NCBI RefSeq assembly: GCF_958450345.1
Contig: NC_088780.1
Coordinates: 163,414,726 to 163,478,725 of the forward strand
DNA: 64,000 nt
Source of the DNA: Calliphora vicina
Taxonomy: Eukaryota; Arthropoda; Insecta; Diptera; Calliphoridae
Direction: 5' to 3'
Both the position numbers and the translations under genes were made by a program. Shown here in pieces: positions 1 to 15,151 of the stretch (the stretch's first letter is position 1; each line of letters starts with the position of its first letter). Under the pieces are notes generated by a model. The model was not told the DNA's origin and ran no database searches. It worked only from the letters and a program-made list of their open reading frames with translations.

Positions 1-1022
1 TTCTTAAATAAATGTTCAACAAATCATGCGATTTCAGAAATAAAACCTGATTTAAATAGTAGATATTAATATCTTTCTAATCTTTATTTAACCCAAATTT
101 TTACTTTTCAAATATACGAGAAAACATGAATTTTCATTTTGACGTTTACAACAAAAAAGAACACTCTCATACAAAAAATAATTGACTCTTTTTAAAACTG
201 ATAAAACTATATGAAAGACTAAAGAACGGCGCATATTTTGTATTACTCAGTTCAAAACACCCGGATTTTGAGTTATGTCATTGTTGTAGCAAATGAGCGA
301 TATATATTTCATAAAACGTCATGTTTTTGATAGCTGAAATTATGAAATACAGTTTGCCAAACAAAGTTTCCATAGTATTTTCACTTACTGCATAAAAGAA
401 TTACAATTATTTAGTCGTCTACGCCTATGTGTTTTTTAACTTTTCAGGAGATCAAATTTTTAACATAAAAGCCGTAAAAATTTGTACATGATCCATTGTG
501 ATAACTTCGTGATAACAGTAGATATAGTTTAGAATGTATTGCTAATTGATTAGAAGATAAATAAGGCTCTCAAATATTGAAAATATAATTTGAAGTTTAC
601 TTTGTTTTATCATAAATTCCCATATCATAAGCTCATACTGTAAATATTGTTTAACTTAACATTTTTTGTTGAATGTTGCCTACAGCAAAATGTCTAACTA
701 CATTCTTCTCTTACAGTCACTACCATCACAAGTTGTACTGACATTTGCCACTACTTTCTCCTACTATCTCATCAACTTAATCTAAATCTAAATCATTATT
801 AATAACGAGCCATCAACATAAAATTTCCTCTTCCTCTACTACTTATTTTGTGTGTGTATGTGTGTGAATATTGATATAATTTCCAAAATATTTTATTTCT
901 GCACTAAAAACTTGATTTTAACCTGCAGCTGACACAATTAAGGCAATTGCTTACTAGTCTTTCTCTTTCTTTCTCTCTTTCTTTGTTCTCTTATTACTCC
1001 TCCGTAATTTAACCATATCCAG
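1..1022 (+). other. AT-rich intron upstream of the first alternative ETHR exon
   Basis: No coding exon is recognised. The last 60 bases form a pyrimidine-rich tract with repeated ttctctttct just before the splice acceptor at 1021-1022. A short GT run lies at 850-867. Confidence 0.6.
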
Positions 1023-1980
1023 CCCTATTTTATGGGTGGCTGAATATAGATTTGTCGATTATATAGATGGATCCTCGGTGGCAGTTTGCCTAACACAAGC
1101 CTTGAACAACTGGACCATTGGCTTCTTTATGATGACCATTACACTGTTCTTCATCTTACCGCTGTTCATCTTGATCATTTTATATGGCATTATAGCTAAG
1201 AATTTAATCTCGAATAAAGGACCCATGATGCGCATACGTCCCATCAAACCGGAATACAGTTTAAAGGCCCGCAAACAGGTGGTTCTAATGTTGGGCGCCG
1301 TGGTCTTGTCGTTCTTTCTGTGTCTGCTGCCTTTTCGTCTCTTGACCATGTACATCATTTTGAGTTCGGAACAAACTCTGCTGGATATAGGGGTGGAGCG
1401 TTATTACAATCTTTTGTATTTTTGCCGTATTATGCTGTATTTAAATTCAGCTGTTAATCCCATACTCTACAATTTAATGTCAACGAAATTTCGCAAGGGA
1501 TTCTATAAATTAATAGTGACCAGCTGGACGGGGTTGGTGACTTCTATGACCTGCGGCCGCTATGCAGCAGGACGTAAACGTTTGGGTACCAATGTTGTGG
1601 CCACCACAACCACCACTAGTTCGAATACGAATACAACCACAACTACATCATCTAGCATGCTGTCACGCAGCTCAAATCGTCGCTCCAGCGATGAGGTCTG
1701 TCAGCGTACTCGAGTGCAGATACAATTGCAAATGCCCTTTGGTCCAGATTGTGAAATGGTTGCCATGCTGCACAGCAACAATACCGATGTTAGGGCCGCA
1801 GCTGTAGTGGCTGCCAGTTTGCCAGGTCATCGTCAGCATCATCAGCAGCAATATGGTGTTAATGGCAAAATAAGTATTCATCCTGTACAACATCAGCAAC
1901 ATTCCCGGCCACAACATGTAGTATGCAGTCGCTTTAAGACCAAACAAATAAGTTTCGAAGAAGAGGCAGCCATGTCTTAA
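1023..1980 (+). CDS. ETHR: Alternative last exon (first copy) of an ETH receptor-like neuropeptide GPCR
   Basis: The exon encodes the C-terminal half of a class A peptide GPCR. It opens after an AG at 1021-1022 following a pyrimidine-rich tract; one base finishes a split codon and 318 codons follow to TAA at 1980. In order it shows the end of TM4 (PILWVAEYR), the loop-2 cysteine (AVCLTQ), TM5, a short third loop, TM6 with FFLCLLPFR, TM7 with NPILYNLM, then a Ser/Thr-rich and His/Gln-rich tail. A poly(A) signal AATAAA lies at 1988. A second exon at 19536 has the same phase and protein layout, so the two are mutually exclusive 3' exons. This matches what is known of insect ETHR, whose A and B receptors differ by alternative 3' exons. 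Upstream exons are outside the window. The track start at GTG 1036 is not a real start. Receptor identity rests on motif memory and gene structure; another pyrokinin/CAPA-type receptor is less likely. Confidence 0.85.
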
Positions 1981-2529
1981 CTTTAATAATAAAACATCAA
2001 AGATAAACAAACATTTTTTTGTGGATAATTTTATTTGTTTAGCTTTTATCGAACTATTTACCAGTCGTCTGATTAATGTTTATTTGTTTTGACTGAGTGC
2101 TTGTTCCGTCCTTCCATCTGCCTCTATTATAAGTAAATTGCTTTGTCTGCTTGGCCTTGATTTACATCATCATCATCATCATCATTTATTATTTATTTAC
2201 TTGGCTCTATGACACTTTGTAAAATTGAAAATGTCATATAGCATTCATACGTTGCCAAAAATTTCATTCCATCAATTCAAATTAAATCATTCATGCGTAT
2301 GAGTGATATTAAATTAAATAAAGTCTTTTTTTATGGTGAAATAATACTCATACGTAAATGAACTTTAAACCATAGATGACAACTTGTTAGGTAACTGAGA
2401 GCCAAAAACCTTAGACTGTTGTCAAAAACCTAATTCATGAGAATGAATGTGTGAAAAGAGAGTCAATTTTTCCATTGATATTTCTTTAAACTGTTAACAA
2501 AAGTAAATTGTAATCGAAATACATTTTTA

Positions 2530-2852
2530 TTCATTAATACATGGCATTAGCATTTGACAATGATCGTGAGTCTGATCGTGACTAAGCGCATTCTGCACGT
2601 GCCTCTCTTTCGAGCTTTGCTGGTTTTACGAACAATGTTGGCCTTCAAGGCGTCAATTGTCGCTGGTTTATCAGCATAAACCAGTGACTTCACGTGCCAC
2701 CACAGGAAATAATCGAGAGATGCAAAATAACACGACCTTGGGGGCCCAATTGACAGGTCCATTTCTCGAAATCAAGTTATAGCCAAATTTTGACTTCAAT
2801 AAATCACGTAGCGCTATACTGTTTAAACCACATCTCGTCCGGATCAAACATT
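2530..2852 (-). pseudogene. Mariner/Tc1-type transposase remnant
   Basis: Reading the minus strand from 2850 gives a decayed C-terminal transposase piece: DPDEMWFKQ, then LISRNGPVNW, then LDYFLWWHVKSLVYADKP and ATIDALKANI. This order is typical of DDE transposases of the IS630/Tc1/mariner superfamily found in many insects. At least one frame change separates the segments, and no N-terminal half is present. No intact element ends were found. Confidence 0.8.
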
Positions 2853-2879
2853 TGTAAAATATATGTAAATTTATTCAAA

Positions 2880-3245
2880 ATATTGGAAATTGCTATGAAC
2901 TTTTCCCTTCTTTCTTGCAACATAAAGATTCCGAGCCAAAAGAACTGCTCATCTTTTGATGCTAAAAAAAATTAAGACAATATCGGATACTTTGAAGTGA
3001 AGTGTATCCCAGAGAGCGCGATCGGCATGGATCGAAGCAAATAGTAGTCGGACGGGGCACGTTCATTCTAAGTACTTTTTAACATGTATTTCAACATGTG
3101 GCCGAGCGTTGTCATGATGTAATATTACGGTTTCATGTCTGGCCACATATTCTGGCCGTATTTCGGTCAATGCTCGCTTCAAACGAACCAGTTGCGTTCG
3201 GTATAGGTTCCCTGTGATGCCCAGGGTGGTTACTGCGTAACTCAA
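2880..3245 (-). pseudogene. Mos1/mariner-type transposase remnant
   Basis: The minus strand shows GNLYRTQLVRLKRAL, the second catalytic Asp in HHDNARPH, and VKKYLE, followed after a stop and frame change by APSDYYL and RSM, ASKDEQFF and MLQER. This is the C-terminal half of a mariner transposase (DD34D class). The segment between KYLE and APSD, about 15 residues in intact mariners, is missing. It abuts the unrelated remnant at 2530-2852 on the same strand. Confidence 0.85.
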
Positions 3246-6204
3246 TCCGAATACGAAAATGTTCGAAAATGTGTGCTAAATGCATTGTAATTCGAAAAGA
3301 TTTTCTTTCGAATCGAATTAGGGAGTAACCCCCCCGGTCAGATTTCAGCAGCTTATGATTGATAGAAGCCTTTTGTTCCCACCAAAAAAACAGAGAATTA
3401 CCTTAGGGCCATGAATATTTGGTTTTGGTGTCGATTCGGCTGTCGGGTTGTAATGTCATTGTTGGGTCATAATTACCATAAAAAATTGTTTTTTAACTTT
3501 TTTAGAGGGTTAAAAATTTTTAAATTCAAGTGCATATAACTTTGGAGTCAGTCACGATTTTTAAACAATGATTTTTAAACAATATTGTCAACATCATTGG
3601 TCATAAATAAAAAACTAAAAAATGATGTTTTTGTTTGACATATACATTTGTTCTTAGTCTAATAAAATAAAAATGAAGAAAATCGGGAAATATTTGGACT
3701 CGCTGTTATCAAAAAAGTAGAGTAGGGTGGGCCCATGCGGTCCAAATTCAACATAATTTCTAATACTTGTACCTTGCTAGTTCTGCCATGATTTTTAAGT
3801 CATACATTTTAAGTGTAATTGCTTTCTAAACTATTTGTAAGAGAAAAGTAATTGATTGTTAATGGAGAAAGTGAAAACTTACTCAAATTGGTGTAAAAGG
3901 TTACACATGACGTATAAGCAATATTTAATTCATACATATTGTTCATACGTCACATAGTACACATGCTGCTCAATTTTAATATGAAAATCATACTCCTCTC
4001 TCTCTATCTCTCCATGCTAGTTTCCTCACGCTAAATTGACTTTTAATTCATGTTTATGTTTAAATGACACATATTGATTTTAGTAAATAAGAAAATCTAG
4101 CAAAAAGAAAACTTCATTTAGAACACAAATTTTTGCTCATTAAGCTAAATTCAAACAAAAAATGTTAAAACGTTAACACTTTTTTACATGATTTAACAGC
4201 ATTTAGGATCCTTATGTTGTACCCAACCAAATTCTAACTAAATGTATAAACAACCCGTTTTCCAGGAAATTTTTGAATATTTATAAACATTAAAGATAAT
4301 ATTGCCTTAATATTGTATATTTACGCTATAGTATTTCGATAGACTAATGATACTCCCTCCTTTTCTCTTTCTACTTTACTAATGTTTTTGATATGTAAAA
4401 GAACAAGCGAAGAAATAACATTAACTATCCTTCCGTTTTTTTTTTTTCTTTTTTGTAGAAAGAATGAAAATACTGTTTCGTTTATTTTGCCTACTACAAC
4501 AGTTTAATTCAAAAATAACTCGTACTAAACAAAAAAGAAAGTTTGAGTTACATTTCCTAGTTTTTTGTTTTTTTTTTTTTCTTTAACATTTTCTTATTTT
4601 TTATTACATTCAATATAAAAACAATCAATTTTTCGGACTATTAAACTGAAATGTATGTGCCAATATTATTTACTGATATACAATACAATCGATCCAAGTA
4701 TGTGCAGTTGAGATGATAATAATAGTAACGGATAATTAATATATTTATATATATAATTCTTATGCACGTGTGTTCGTAACTGAACCCCTCCTTATCGGCT
4801 GGGACGATTTCGATGACATTTGTTATGTGTGTTTGAGTGGGGGCCTGGATGGTTTAGATTCACAATTGACCTATATACAAACAATGGGCATGGCACCTCC
4901 CATACAAAGTAAAAATTTATTATTGTATATCTGGAGTACTATTATAGTGAGGGTCTTCATACTTTGTGTAGCAGAACAACGTTTGCCGGGACAGCTAGTT
5001 ATTTATAAATTTTGTAAATATGATTTAAGGTGGAGTTTCTACAAAATACAAAAGATATTTTTGTAGATGTTCTCTGTTTTTTCCAAAGTTCAGTACCACT
5101 TATCAAACTTATCAAAATGTTAAACAAGTTAAATAAATTTTATATTTGATTAAGCCTTAGCTAAGTTTAAAATTTAATAAGTTACCCGGCCTAAGACCAA
5201 TTTATTTATTATTATTTTAAGCACAAATGTAAACTTTAAGAAAAATCTGTTTAAAAAATATAAACACAATTCACAACAAACTAAAAGACGATTTGAAACT
5301 TTAACCAAAACACCATGATAAATAAACAAACGAAAAAAAAATACAAAAGACAACAAGTACAATTGTGTGAGAAAATTACAAAGAGACAACAATTCCAGAA
5401 GAAAAGCAAACGAAAACAAAACATGATTTAGGATGTCCAAATATAAATTGACACACTACGTATTTAAAAATGTACATACGTACGTACAAACAAGTGTGTA
5501 TGGATGTATGTATATTGTGTGCAAATCTATTCGTAAAGGTTTGTCTCGTTGTTTGTTACTCGTAAAAATTGTATTACACTTCATGGGAATTGTAAACAAC
5601 ATACGACATGCTGTCGTAAATACATACCAATGTCTCTTTAAATTCACTCTTTCTCTCGTACTACTGTTTTTGGCTCTTGGTTGTATGTTTTCAAGAGACT
5701 TTCCTTCTTCATGTTGCTGTACTTTAACAATTTGATTTGGATTGATGCGTAAGATGCTGAAGACAATATTTGTTATTGTTGTTGTTTGTTTCGTCCTTCC
5801 TTTTCTATTTAAACTGCGGTTATGGCCGGTGTGGTGTGCTGTTGTTTTTTTTTTTTTTGTTTGTTGTTGTTCTTCTGCTGCTGATAGTGTTGTTGATGTT
5901 GTTGATGATGATTAGGTTGCCGGTTTTGTTAGCTGGCAGCTGGTGGTGAATGAACTCTTCTAAAATTTCTTCAAACTAATCTAGAGCGCATAAAATAACC
6001 AAAAATAAATAAATACATAATAAAAATAATAAAAGAAAAGCTAAAAAACAAAAGCAGCAGCCATTTAGTTGTTGCTATACTTAGTCTCAGTATATAATCT
6101 CATCATTTATGTTCAGTTATGTTAAGTTAAGTTATGTTTTATAAATATGTACAATACATACTTACGATTTTGTAAGGATGTGTGTAAAAATATACATATC
6201 CTTA

Positions 6205-6353
6205 CCTTAATATAGAAGGCCCTAACTCGTGTTTTTTTTTGTAAGCCTAGATATTTGTTTATTTCGATAAATGGTCCGCTCATATATCATTTTTTACCAA
6301 AAAAAAAAAACTCGACTTAAAAAAACACGAGTTAGGGCCTTTCTATATTAAGG
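6205..6353. mobile_element. MITE with TA target duplication
   Basis: The terminal inverted repeats begin CCTTAATATAGAAGGCCCTA at the left and are mirrored at the right, ending at 6353, with about 35 bases paired. TA flanks both ends (6203-6204 and 6354-6355), which fits a Tc1/mariner-type non-autonomous element of 149 bp. Confidence 0.8.
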
Positions 6354-7380
6354 TAACGATATATAGTTTTAATAGCATTGAAAAAAATCCATTTTATATT
6401 ATATATTTCTATACACACATATTTATTAAAGATCCACCGAATATTTGTTTTCGAAATACACAAGTATTAGGGCAAAATTTTACACAAAAACCAACAAATA
6501 TCTATAAAACATCCTAAATTCCTAATCCCTCCGTTCATGATGGGATTTAACAAAATTCCTGTAAGTAAATTTCGAGATACAGAACACCTCAAAAATTAGC
6601 TTAAATTTAGAGCATTCAATTATTTTAATTGTTAATACATTAAACCAGTTTCGGTTAGTTTCGAATTAGGCTAAATATTAATTTTTGTCACAGTTTCGGT
6701 TCGGTTTCTGCCTTATGAAACTAGTTTCGGTTGGACTCTAATGTTTATGTTTAAACATAGTTGATATCATAATCTATGTATATTTGTATTAGCCTAGATG
6801 TGTATGTTTGTTTTTTTTATAAATTATGTATGTTTGTAGTTTAAGTTTGAACGTATATGCGTATGTGTAATTTTAACGTATAAGACAATATTTATTTATT
6901 TATTTTTCTATCAATCTTCTAATATTAATCCCATACATATATTTTGTACAATAGACAATAAAATAAAAAATACACTTGTTTCATATAAAAAGACTAAAAA
7001 ATATAAAATTTGTATAAGATTTTTTGTATTAAATTTAGCACTGAACACTGTGTTCATCTTTAATAGCTAAACAAATTTTATAAAATATTTAAAAAAAAAA
7101 TAGTTTTGCTCAAATCATTTTATTTGCTACATGATTTATCATTCATTTTACAAGTCAAGCTACTTGATTTGCTATAAATCATTTCGAACATGCATCACTG
7201 TATTGTGTCTTCACTTACTTGCTTCTTGTGTCTTGGCTAAATGTCTTCGATAATACAGAACTACCACAGAATTCCATTTCGATCGATAGTGGAATTAATT
7301 CCGTATTTTACATCTTCAGGAAAAGTAAAACGATAATTTTTTTTTAAATTTTCACATTGAAATTGATATTTCTTTGTAAT

Positions 7381-7619
7381 CAAGGCGTATTAACAAGGTG
7401 AGTGCGTCCCGGCAACAAATACAACAATGCAAAAACAACAGGCAATTTGTTTTTGTTAAAATGCACGGTAAATGTCAAAATCAAGGCGAATTAAAATATT
7501 ACTATGTTATTTACAATAACAAATGTAAACATAAACAAAGTTTGACATATAGTGTACATAAAACCACAGCGAATTAAGAAACAGCTGATTTTATGCACTC
7601 ACCTTGTTAATACGCCTTG
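7381..7619. mobile_element. MITE with exact 8-bp target duplication
   Basis: The terminal inverted repeat CAAGGCGTATTAACAAGGTG is perfect over 25 bases at both ends. The 8-bp sequence tttgtaat occurs at 7373-7380 and again at 7620-7627, so this is a complete, precise insertion of 239 bp. The 8-bp duplication suggests the hAT or P superfamily. No coding capacity. Confidence 0.92.
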
Positions 7620-10227
7620 TTTGTAATTATTTGTTTTTCTAAAATTTTTTATCAATTTCTTTACCAAAAACTTCACTTTTGTTTTAATACAAAAAACGCT
7701 TTCAAATTAAACTTAGAAATACCGAATTATTGAATATTTTTGGAATTTATAAATTACTAGGAACATGAAGAACCAAACACGAAACGAAATCGATCTTGAA
7801 ACCATTCCGAACAAAATGTATGACAGGCCTGATAAACTGGCACACATAGAGGGAATTTCCAAAACAAAAGTGCAAATTAATCACAAATTTCAAAACGATT
7901 TCTATTAGAAAATAGATTTAAAAAAATGCAGGAAAATGTTTAATAATTCAAATTCAAATATTTTGCCAAGGTAGTTATTTCGTTAACATTTTGAAATATC
8001 TAAAGGTAAGTTTTTTAAATTACTATGACAATACATAAAGTAATTCAAAATGAGTCCAGAAAAACCTATAGCACAAGTATTTTGTCTTTGGTCCTTAATA
8101 TATTTGTTGCAATTTTTTATTTTTTTTTGCCGCATACGTTACTTAGAGCAAAGTAGGAACACTTGACAGCCTGTAATTCACAGTAATGAAGACAGAGGGT
8201 TACAATTTAAACTTTATGAAAGCCAAGTTCTTCTTTCTTCAGATTAGTAGTTTAAAAGATAAATATTGACGTAATTTGTTTAAGATTGAACTATATCCAC
8301 TGTTCCCTATTAAAGTTGCGCACAGTGTAACTTAAAATGTCTATAAAAAATGTTTTATAAAAATATTTGTAGGAATATGTTTGTCTGTCTGTTTGTGTAT
8401 ATGTTATGTTAATTAATTCGAATAAACATATTTATAGTTTTATATGATTTTACAAAAAAGATACAAAAGAAAACAAATCAAATTAATTGAATTTTAATGG
8501 AAACACATAACATGTTTTTCATTAGAAATATAAATAATTTTACATTTATATATGTATTTATGTATGTATATGTTTAGAAGTCTATATGATAAGATATAAA
8601 AATTTGCTAGCACTTAAATATAAAAGAAAATCAATGATTTATTACTTTCACAAAGAAATTAATATATTTCTGTAAAAAAAATAAAACAGATTAATGAAAA
8701 TGAGCACAAAATTAATAATAAATTAAAATTTTGAGCAAAACTTTTATTGTGTGATACAAATTTAAAGGGAAAATAAAAATGTTTTTTTAGTGTTAACTTA
8801 ACAAAAACCAATGAAAAATTTGATGTTTAAATCACATATATATACAATCTAGTAAACACTCTTTTGATAACGCTATTAACTGTAAAAATCTATCCATTTG
8901 CGACAACACTACATGACTTTAAAAGGAAAAACCCAAATGTCCAATATATTGGACAAAATGTCTGAAAGGGTTAATATCACAGTTCGTATAATATAAAGCA
9001 ACTCTGTAACTTGTGTTTATATTTGCCGTGTCTTCTTTCAGGTTTATCGTTTTGTTAATTTGTTGTTGTATCCTCAAGCTTTCTCTCCATGCTTTCTTTA
9101 TTCAATATTTTGACATTTTTAAAATCAGCTGAGTGTACTGTTTTAAAATATGTTGTGCAAGTGCTGTGGTCTCTTTCTCCTTCATTATGTCCATTTTATG
9201 TTCTCCCATTTTTCTCTCTAAGCTTCTCTTTGCTGTACCTATATATATATATTAGTTCACTGTTTTTATTGTTATTTCCTTTGCATCGAATTTCTTGCAC
9301 AACATTGCTTTGTTGTTGTTTGTCAAAACGATGAAGAAGACACTGCAAATAGTAACACTACGACAGGGTTGCTATAAATTGTATGAACTGTAATATTAAA
9401 CTAAGTTGTACAATTGTTGTTATATGTTTTGTATGTTTATTGTGAAAATATTGTTTTAATTTTAAGTTTAATTATTTAAAGAGACAATCCCTTGAAAAAG
9501 CAGACAACAGTTCATCTACAAAATGTAGGGAACATTTTTATGAAAAATTGATTCTACTGCTTAAAAAACTCATCAACTTTAAGAAAATGTTTATTGTTTA
9601 TCCCTTAAACAACAACTGGAATTTATTATGTCAATCTGTCTTATTTTATTTTGTATGTATTTTACTATTTATAAATATTTTATAGATAAAACGAGTAGTA
9701 TTATAGATATATTACACTAAACCAGTTGATAAATACTTACAAACATACATATGTAAAAATATTGTGGTCTATAAGTATATAAAACACTTAAAAAGGATAA
9801 TATTACAGGAAGGATATTGAAAATGTAAGAGTTTAATGTGTTTTACTAACAAATTGGCAAACAACATGCACGCTCTAATAGTTATCAATACTTTTTCAAA
9901 TAAAATTTGTAAATATATTTCAGTGAAAATAAAAATAAGCTTGAAATCCTTTAAAGGAATCATTAAAAGGAAGTAATGCTGACCATAGCCAATTAACCAA
10001 ACTAGTGGTAAAAAAACTGTAAAAACTTGTCAAGTATAAACTATAGCCATACATATATATAAATGATGTCATTATCACATCTTATCTCTTTTATCTTTTA
10101 ACCACAAACATCTAACCATAACTAATATTCTCCTTAATTTATCATAATTAATGCTTAACTAATAACTTAATCTACTTAAACATTCCCTTCTACACAAGAA
10201 TTTTCTTGGTGACAACAAACTAGCTAC

Positions 10228-10410
10228 CATAGAGAAATACACATAGAACGGAAACTTGGCAAAAACTCAAACAATCACACATACTAGCGTTGTTTTTGTT
10301 TTAACATACATATGTAATTTTTTTATTAATTCAGTCTCACCACTTAGGTTTTGGATAACTGGCTTAGGTTTTTAACATCAGAGTTTCCCCTCTATGTATA
10401 TTTCTCTATG
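10228..10410. mobile_element. MITE of the CATAGAGCGG family
   Basis: The ends are inverted copies of CATAGAGAAATACACATAG; internal blocks (accacttaggtttt) are shared with the copies at 26.2-27.0 kb and 54.3 kb. No clear target duplication. Confidence 0.8.
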
Positions 10411-12420
10411 CTAACTATATTCATGATATTTGCTTAATCTAAATTATGGATATTTATTTATTTCTTGTCAATCTTTAAAGCAATTAATTTTCTAAATATA
10501 AAGCAGAAAGCATAAATCATAAACGAAAATTCTTTTATTAAAAATAAATATTTGAAGAATATATTTTCCAAATCATTTGTCACCTTTATGAATCAGGTCA
10601 ATGATCCACACGCAATTTTAAATACACATATTCATTATTACATATTGTATGTACATGCGTATGTACGTTTCTTAAGTAAAAATGTAATAAAAATCAAAAA
10701 GTTAAACGAAAATTTATTTTGGGCTCATTGTAACTAATTAACCCTTTCCCTTTATATCTTGGCAACATTTTGGAAAGTGTGTGTGTCTAATCATTAAGAG
10801 TGTGATGGGTGGGGAAAATGGGTTTAATTGAAGTTTAATTTGTTGATAGAAAAACTTCGCTGTGACCTGGAAACATAGAAAGTATAATTTGTAAATTATC
10901 ATACAATAATTGTAAATAGCAGATATTGAAAATTGTAGAGGAGAACTTAATAGTGTGTTTGCGTTTTATGATCAAGTTTGTTTTGAAAAAAAAAAACCAT
11001 ATCGATGTGTTTCTTACCCCCATTATCACAACGTATAGTTATGATTTAACCGAAAATTATACTGACAGTTTTCATACAAACATTATAATCAACTCGCTGG
11101 TCTGGCAGACATTCCTTTCGGAATGATTTGGATTTCTTAAATACTATTCAGATTGGTTTTGTTCTAGCTTCTTCATTTTGTTTTGGAGGTCATTTAGCTA
11201 AGACACAATAATTAAGTAAGCGAAGACACAAACGGTGTTGTTAAGAAAAAGTTTCGTTTAAGGGCACTGCTACACATTCAATATACATTAGGGTATTGAA
11301 TTAATCGGGTTTCTGGTGTAATCGGTTAATCGAGCAAATAATTAATCGGGGTTTAGATTCATTTGGTTAATTTTAAATTATTCGATTAACCGAATAATTT
11401 ATATTTAAATGTTAAACTGAAACTAAATCACGAATTTTGTGTACTTATTGAAGTATTTTATTAATAAAAAGATCAAAAACATAAAAAATAAACAAACAAT
11501 CAATTCAACCAAAAAGTAAATAATTTTCTTTAGTTTTAATAAAACTCGACTTGGAAAAAACTCTCTCGTTGGAGATGTTGGAGAAATCGAAAATAAGTAA
11601 ATAAGTGATAAAGAATATCCAATTGTCAGTTATTTTTTTTTATTTTTTTCGAAGCATATAAAATGCTCCATTATATCATTGGAGTGCTTTTGGATTTTTT
11701 AGATTTTAAATACTTTTAATAATTTCGATAAGTTCTGATAAAAATTCGTTTCAGTAGTGTCTCCAGTTTCGTCTATTATGTTCTCATCCGACAATACATG
11801 TAAAGTTATTATACTCACTAAACATATTTCTTGAATGCTCGAAAAAATATGTAATTTTACTTTGACATTTGTATTTGAATTAAAATTAAAAATTAAAAAA
11901 ATTAATTTGCAACCATAGTCAAAATTAAAGTATGTTTTAAATTGAACCGACTTTAACTGGGTGCCACCGCAAATGTAGAAAATGTTTGCATACAATATAC
12001 AACAAAAAACAGACAAGTGGCAACGCTGAACAGCTGACATACAAAATTAAAAAAAAAACTAAAAAAACGTAAACAATAAAAGTAACCGGGACATCTAAAG
12101 AAAGAAAGTTGTTTGTTGTGGAAAAACGGAAAAGATAAGATTAATATCATAATTACGATATTTTGGTACCAATTTTATTGATAACTGTTCAATAATTGTA
12201 AAATCTCTACCAATATCTTGTAACTTAAATATTTTTTACTTTGTGACGAACTTTTTTACTCGGCGAAGAACAGCAGATGCTGTTGTTAAATGAGTTAAAA
12301 ACAACTTCACCTAGTTTTATATTTAGAGTCGACTTCAGCGTCAGAAGTATACTTTAACTTGTCTATGATAGACCTAAAGTCCACTCTTAAGTAAAGTCGA
12401 GTTTAATTCTGTACTTTATT

Positions 12421-13551
<1,131 letters not shown>

Positions 13552-15151
13552 GACTATGATTATGGGCCAATATGTTAAAGTGCAAAAAAAAAGAAATTTC
13601 GGTTAATCGGTTAACCGACACAAATTAATCGGTTTATTCGTTATTTGAAAATCGGAAATTTTGAATTATTCGAACAGTTAACCGAACAAAATTAATCGGT
13701 TAACCGATTGAATACCCTAATATACATTGACCGCGATCCAATATTGATGGATCACGATCCATATCGCTGAATAGCCTAATATTCTGAAGTCCAAATCACT
13801 TCGTGATATCAACTCGCGATAAGTTGGTTTTCTAATCAACGACCGATCCGCACAGCACAAAAATAATGTAAATACTGACGCGATACATATTAAAATTAAT
13901 ACATTGAACGTGCAGCAGTGCCCTAAAGTGATTTGCTTTCATAAATTACCATAAAATAATGTTGATAAATATGCAAACTTACAAATTAAGGAGAAGGACC
14001 TAATAGTATATTCGCACTATATTCAAAACAAGTTATTGTTAGAGCTAATTGTCGAAACACAGAATATAGAAATCTTGATGAGCCATCGATTTGTTCACTC
14101 AACCAACAATTTCCTGTCCGCACAAAAATTTGTCTCGTGGGGACAGCTCTTGTCGGACAACTCATTTGTTTGAATAACGATGTCTGCCATTAAAGGTAGA
14201 TTTCACACAAAAAGTCCACCACACAGTGGAAGAAATTAAAAAGGAATAGAGGAAATAAATACTGCGAAGTCCAGAGTCTTCCAAATTTGTATGTAAATTT
14301 AATTTTATGCTAAATTTTCTCTAATAGCAAAGCTGCTTTTCAAAAATTTAATCCTCCTTTGTATGTTCATGTTTTTTTGCAAAGAGAATTTATAGCCCGG
14401 AGCTTGGTATCTACCTTCAACAGAGTCAAAAGTCTAAAAAAAAACAATTTTTAAGATTTTTGGGAATAATTCTTAAAAATGTTATACATACGTTGATATA
14501 TAATATGTCTATTTTAGTCAAATTTATGGATTCAAAATCAACAACAAACTGAAAATTTACAGATTCCTGACGTTTTGTAATATATTTTTATGCACTGCAT
14601 TACCAAACATCGATGATTTACTTCGTTTTGTGTATTTTGAAGCCATTTAGTTTAGTTAGAAATATAATTCCATTAGCATTTCAATGAAAACTTTTCTGCA
14701 ATACTAAATCTTAATAAGAATGTTATGCTGTTTCAAAAACAACTAAACAAAATCAACTATCAAAAATCTTAATTATAACCTCTTTTATATAATTTCTTTA
14801 TTTACATATATTTTATTTTTATACCTTTTACCTTTATAGCCTTTAAATACAAATAAATAAAAACGTTTAAAACTGAAACTACACAAAACAAAAATATTGT
14901 GCAGGTCATGATATTTAAACACTTCAAAACTCAAGTATCCCCATTTTCCTGTTATGCCAACTCAAATAAATTTTTGTATTAAAAATAGAATTCTAACCCT
15001 TCATCAAACTTTATCTTTGTGTGTTTACCTTTTTGAGATAATTTTACAGTACGAAAAGTCGTGTTAAAACAAACTTTTCAAGTATTAACTGTTTCTTAAC
15101 AGTGACACTATTATGGTAGGAGAATTTAGGAGAGATTGTATTTATTTGTAT

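Noticed and set aside
5174..5735. ORFs on both strands near 5.4 kb
   Set aside because: Low-complexity hydrophobic translations of AT-rich DNA; no family, no splice support.
11699..12150. Two overlapping minus-strand ORFs in the TAGGG element
   Set aside because: Could be leftovers of a transposase, but no BED finger, RNase-H-like motif or hAT dimerisation signature is visible.
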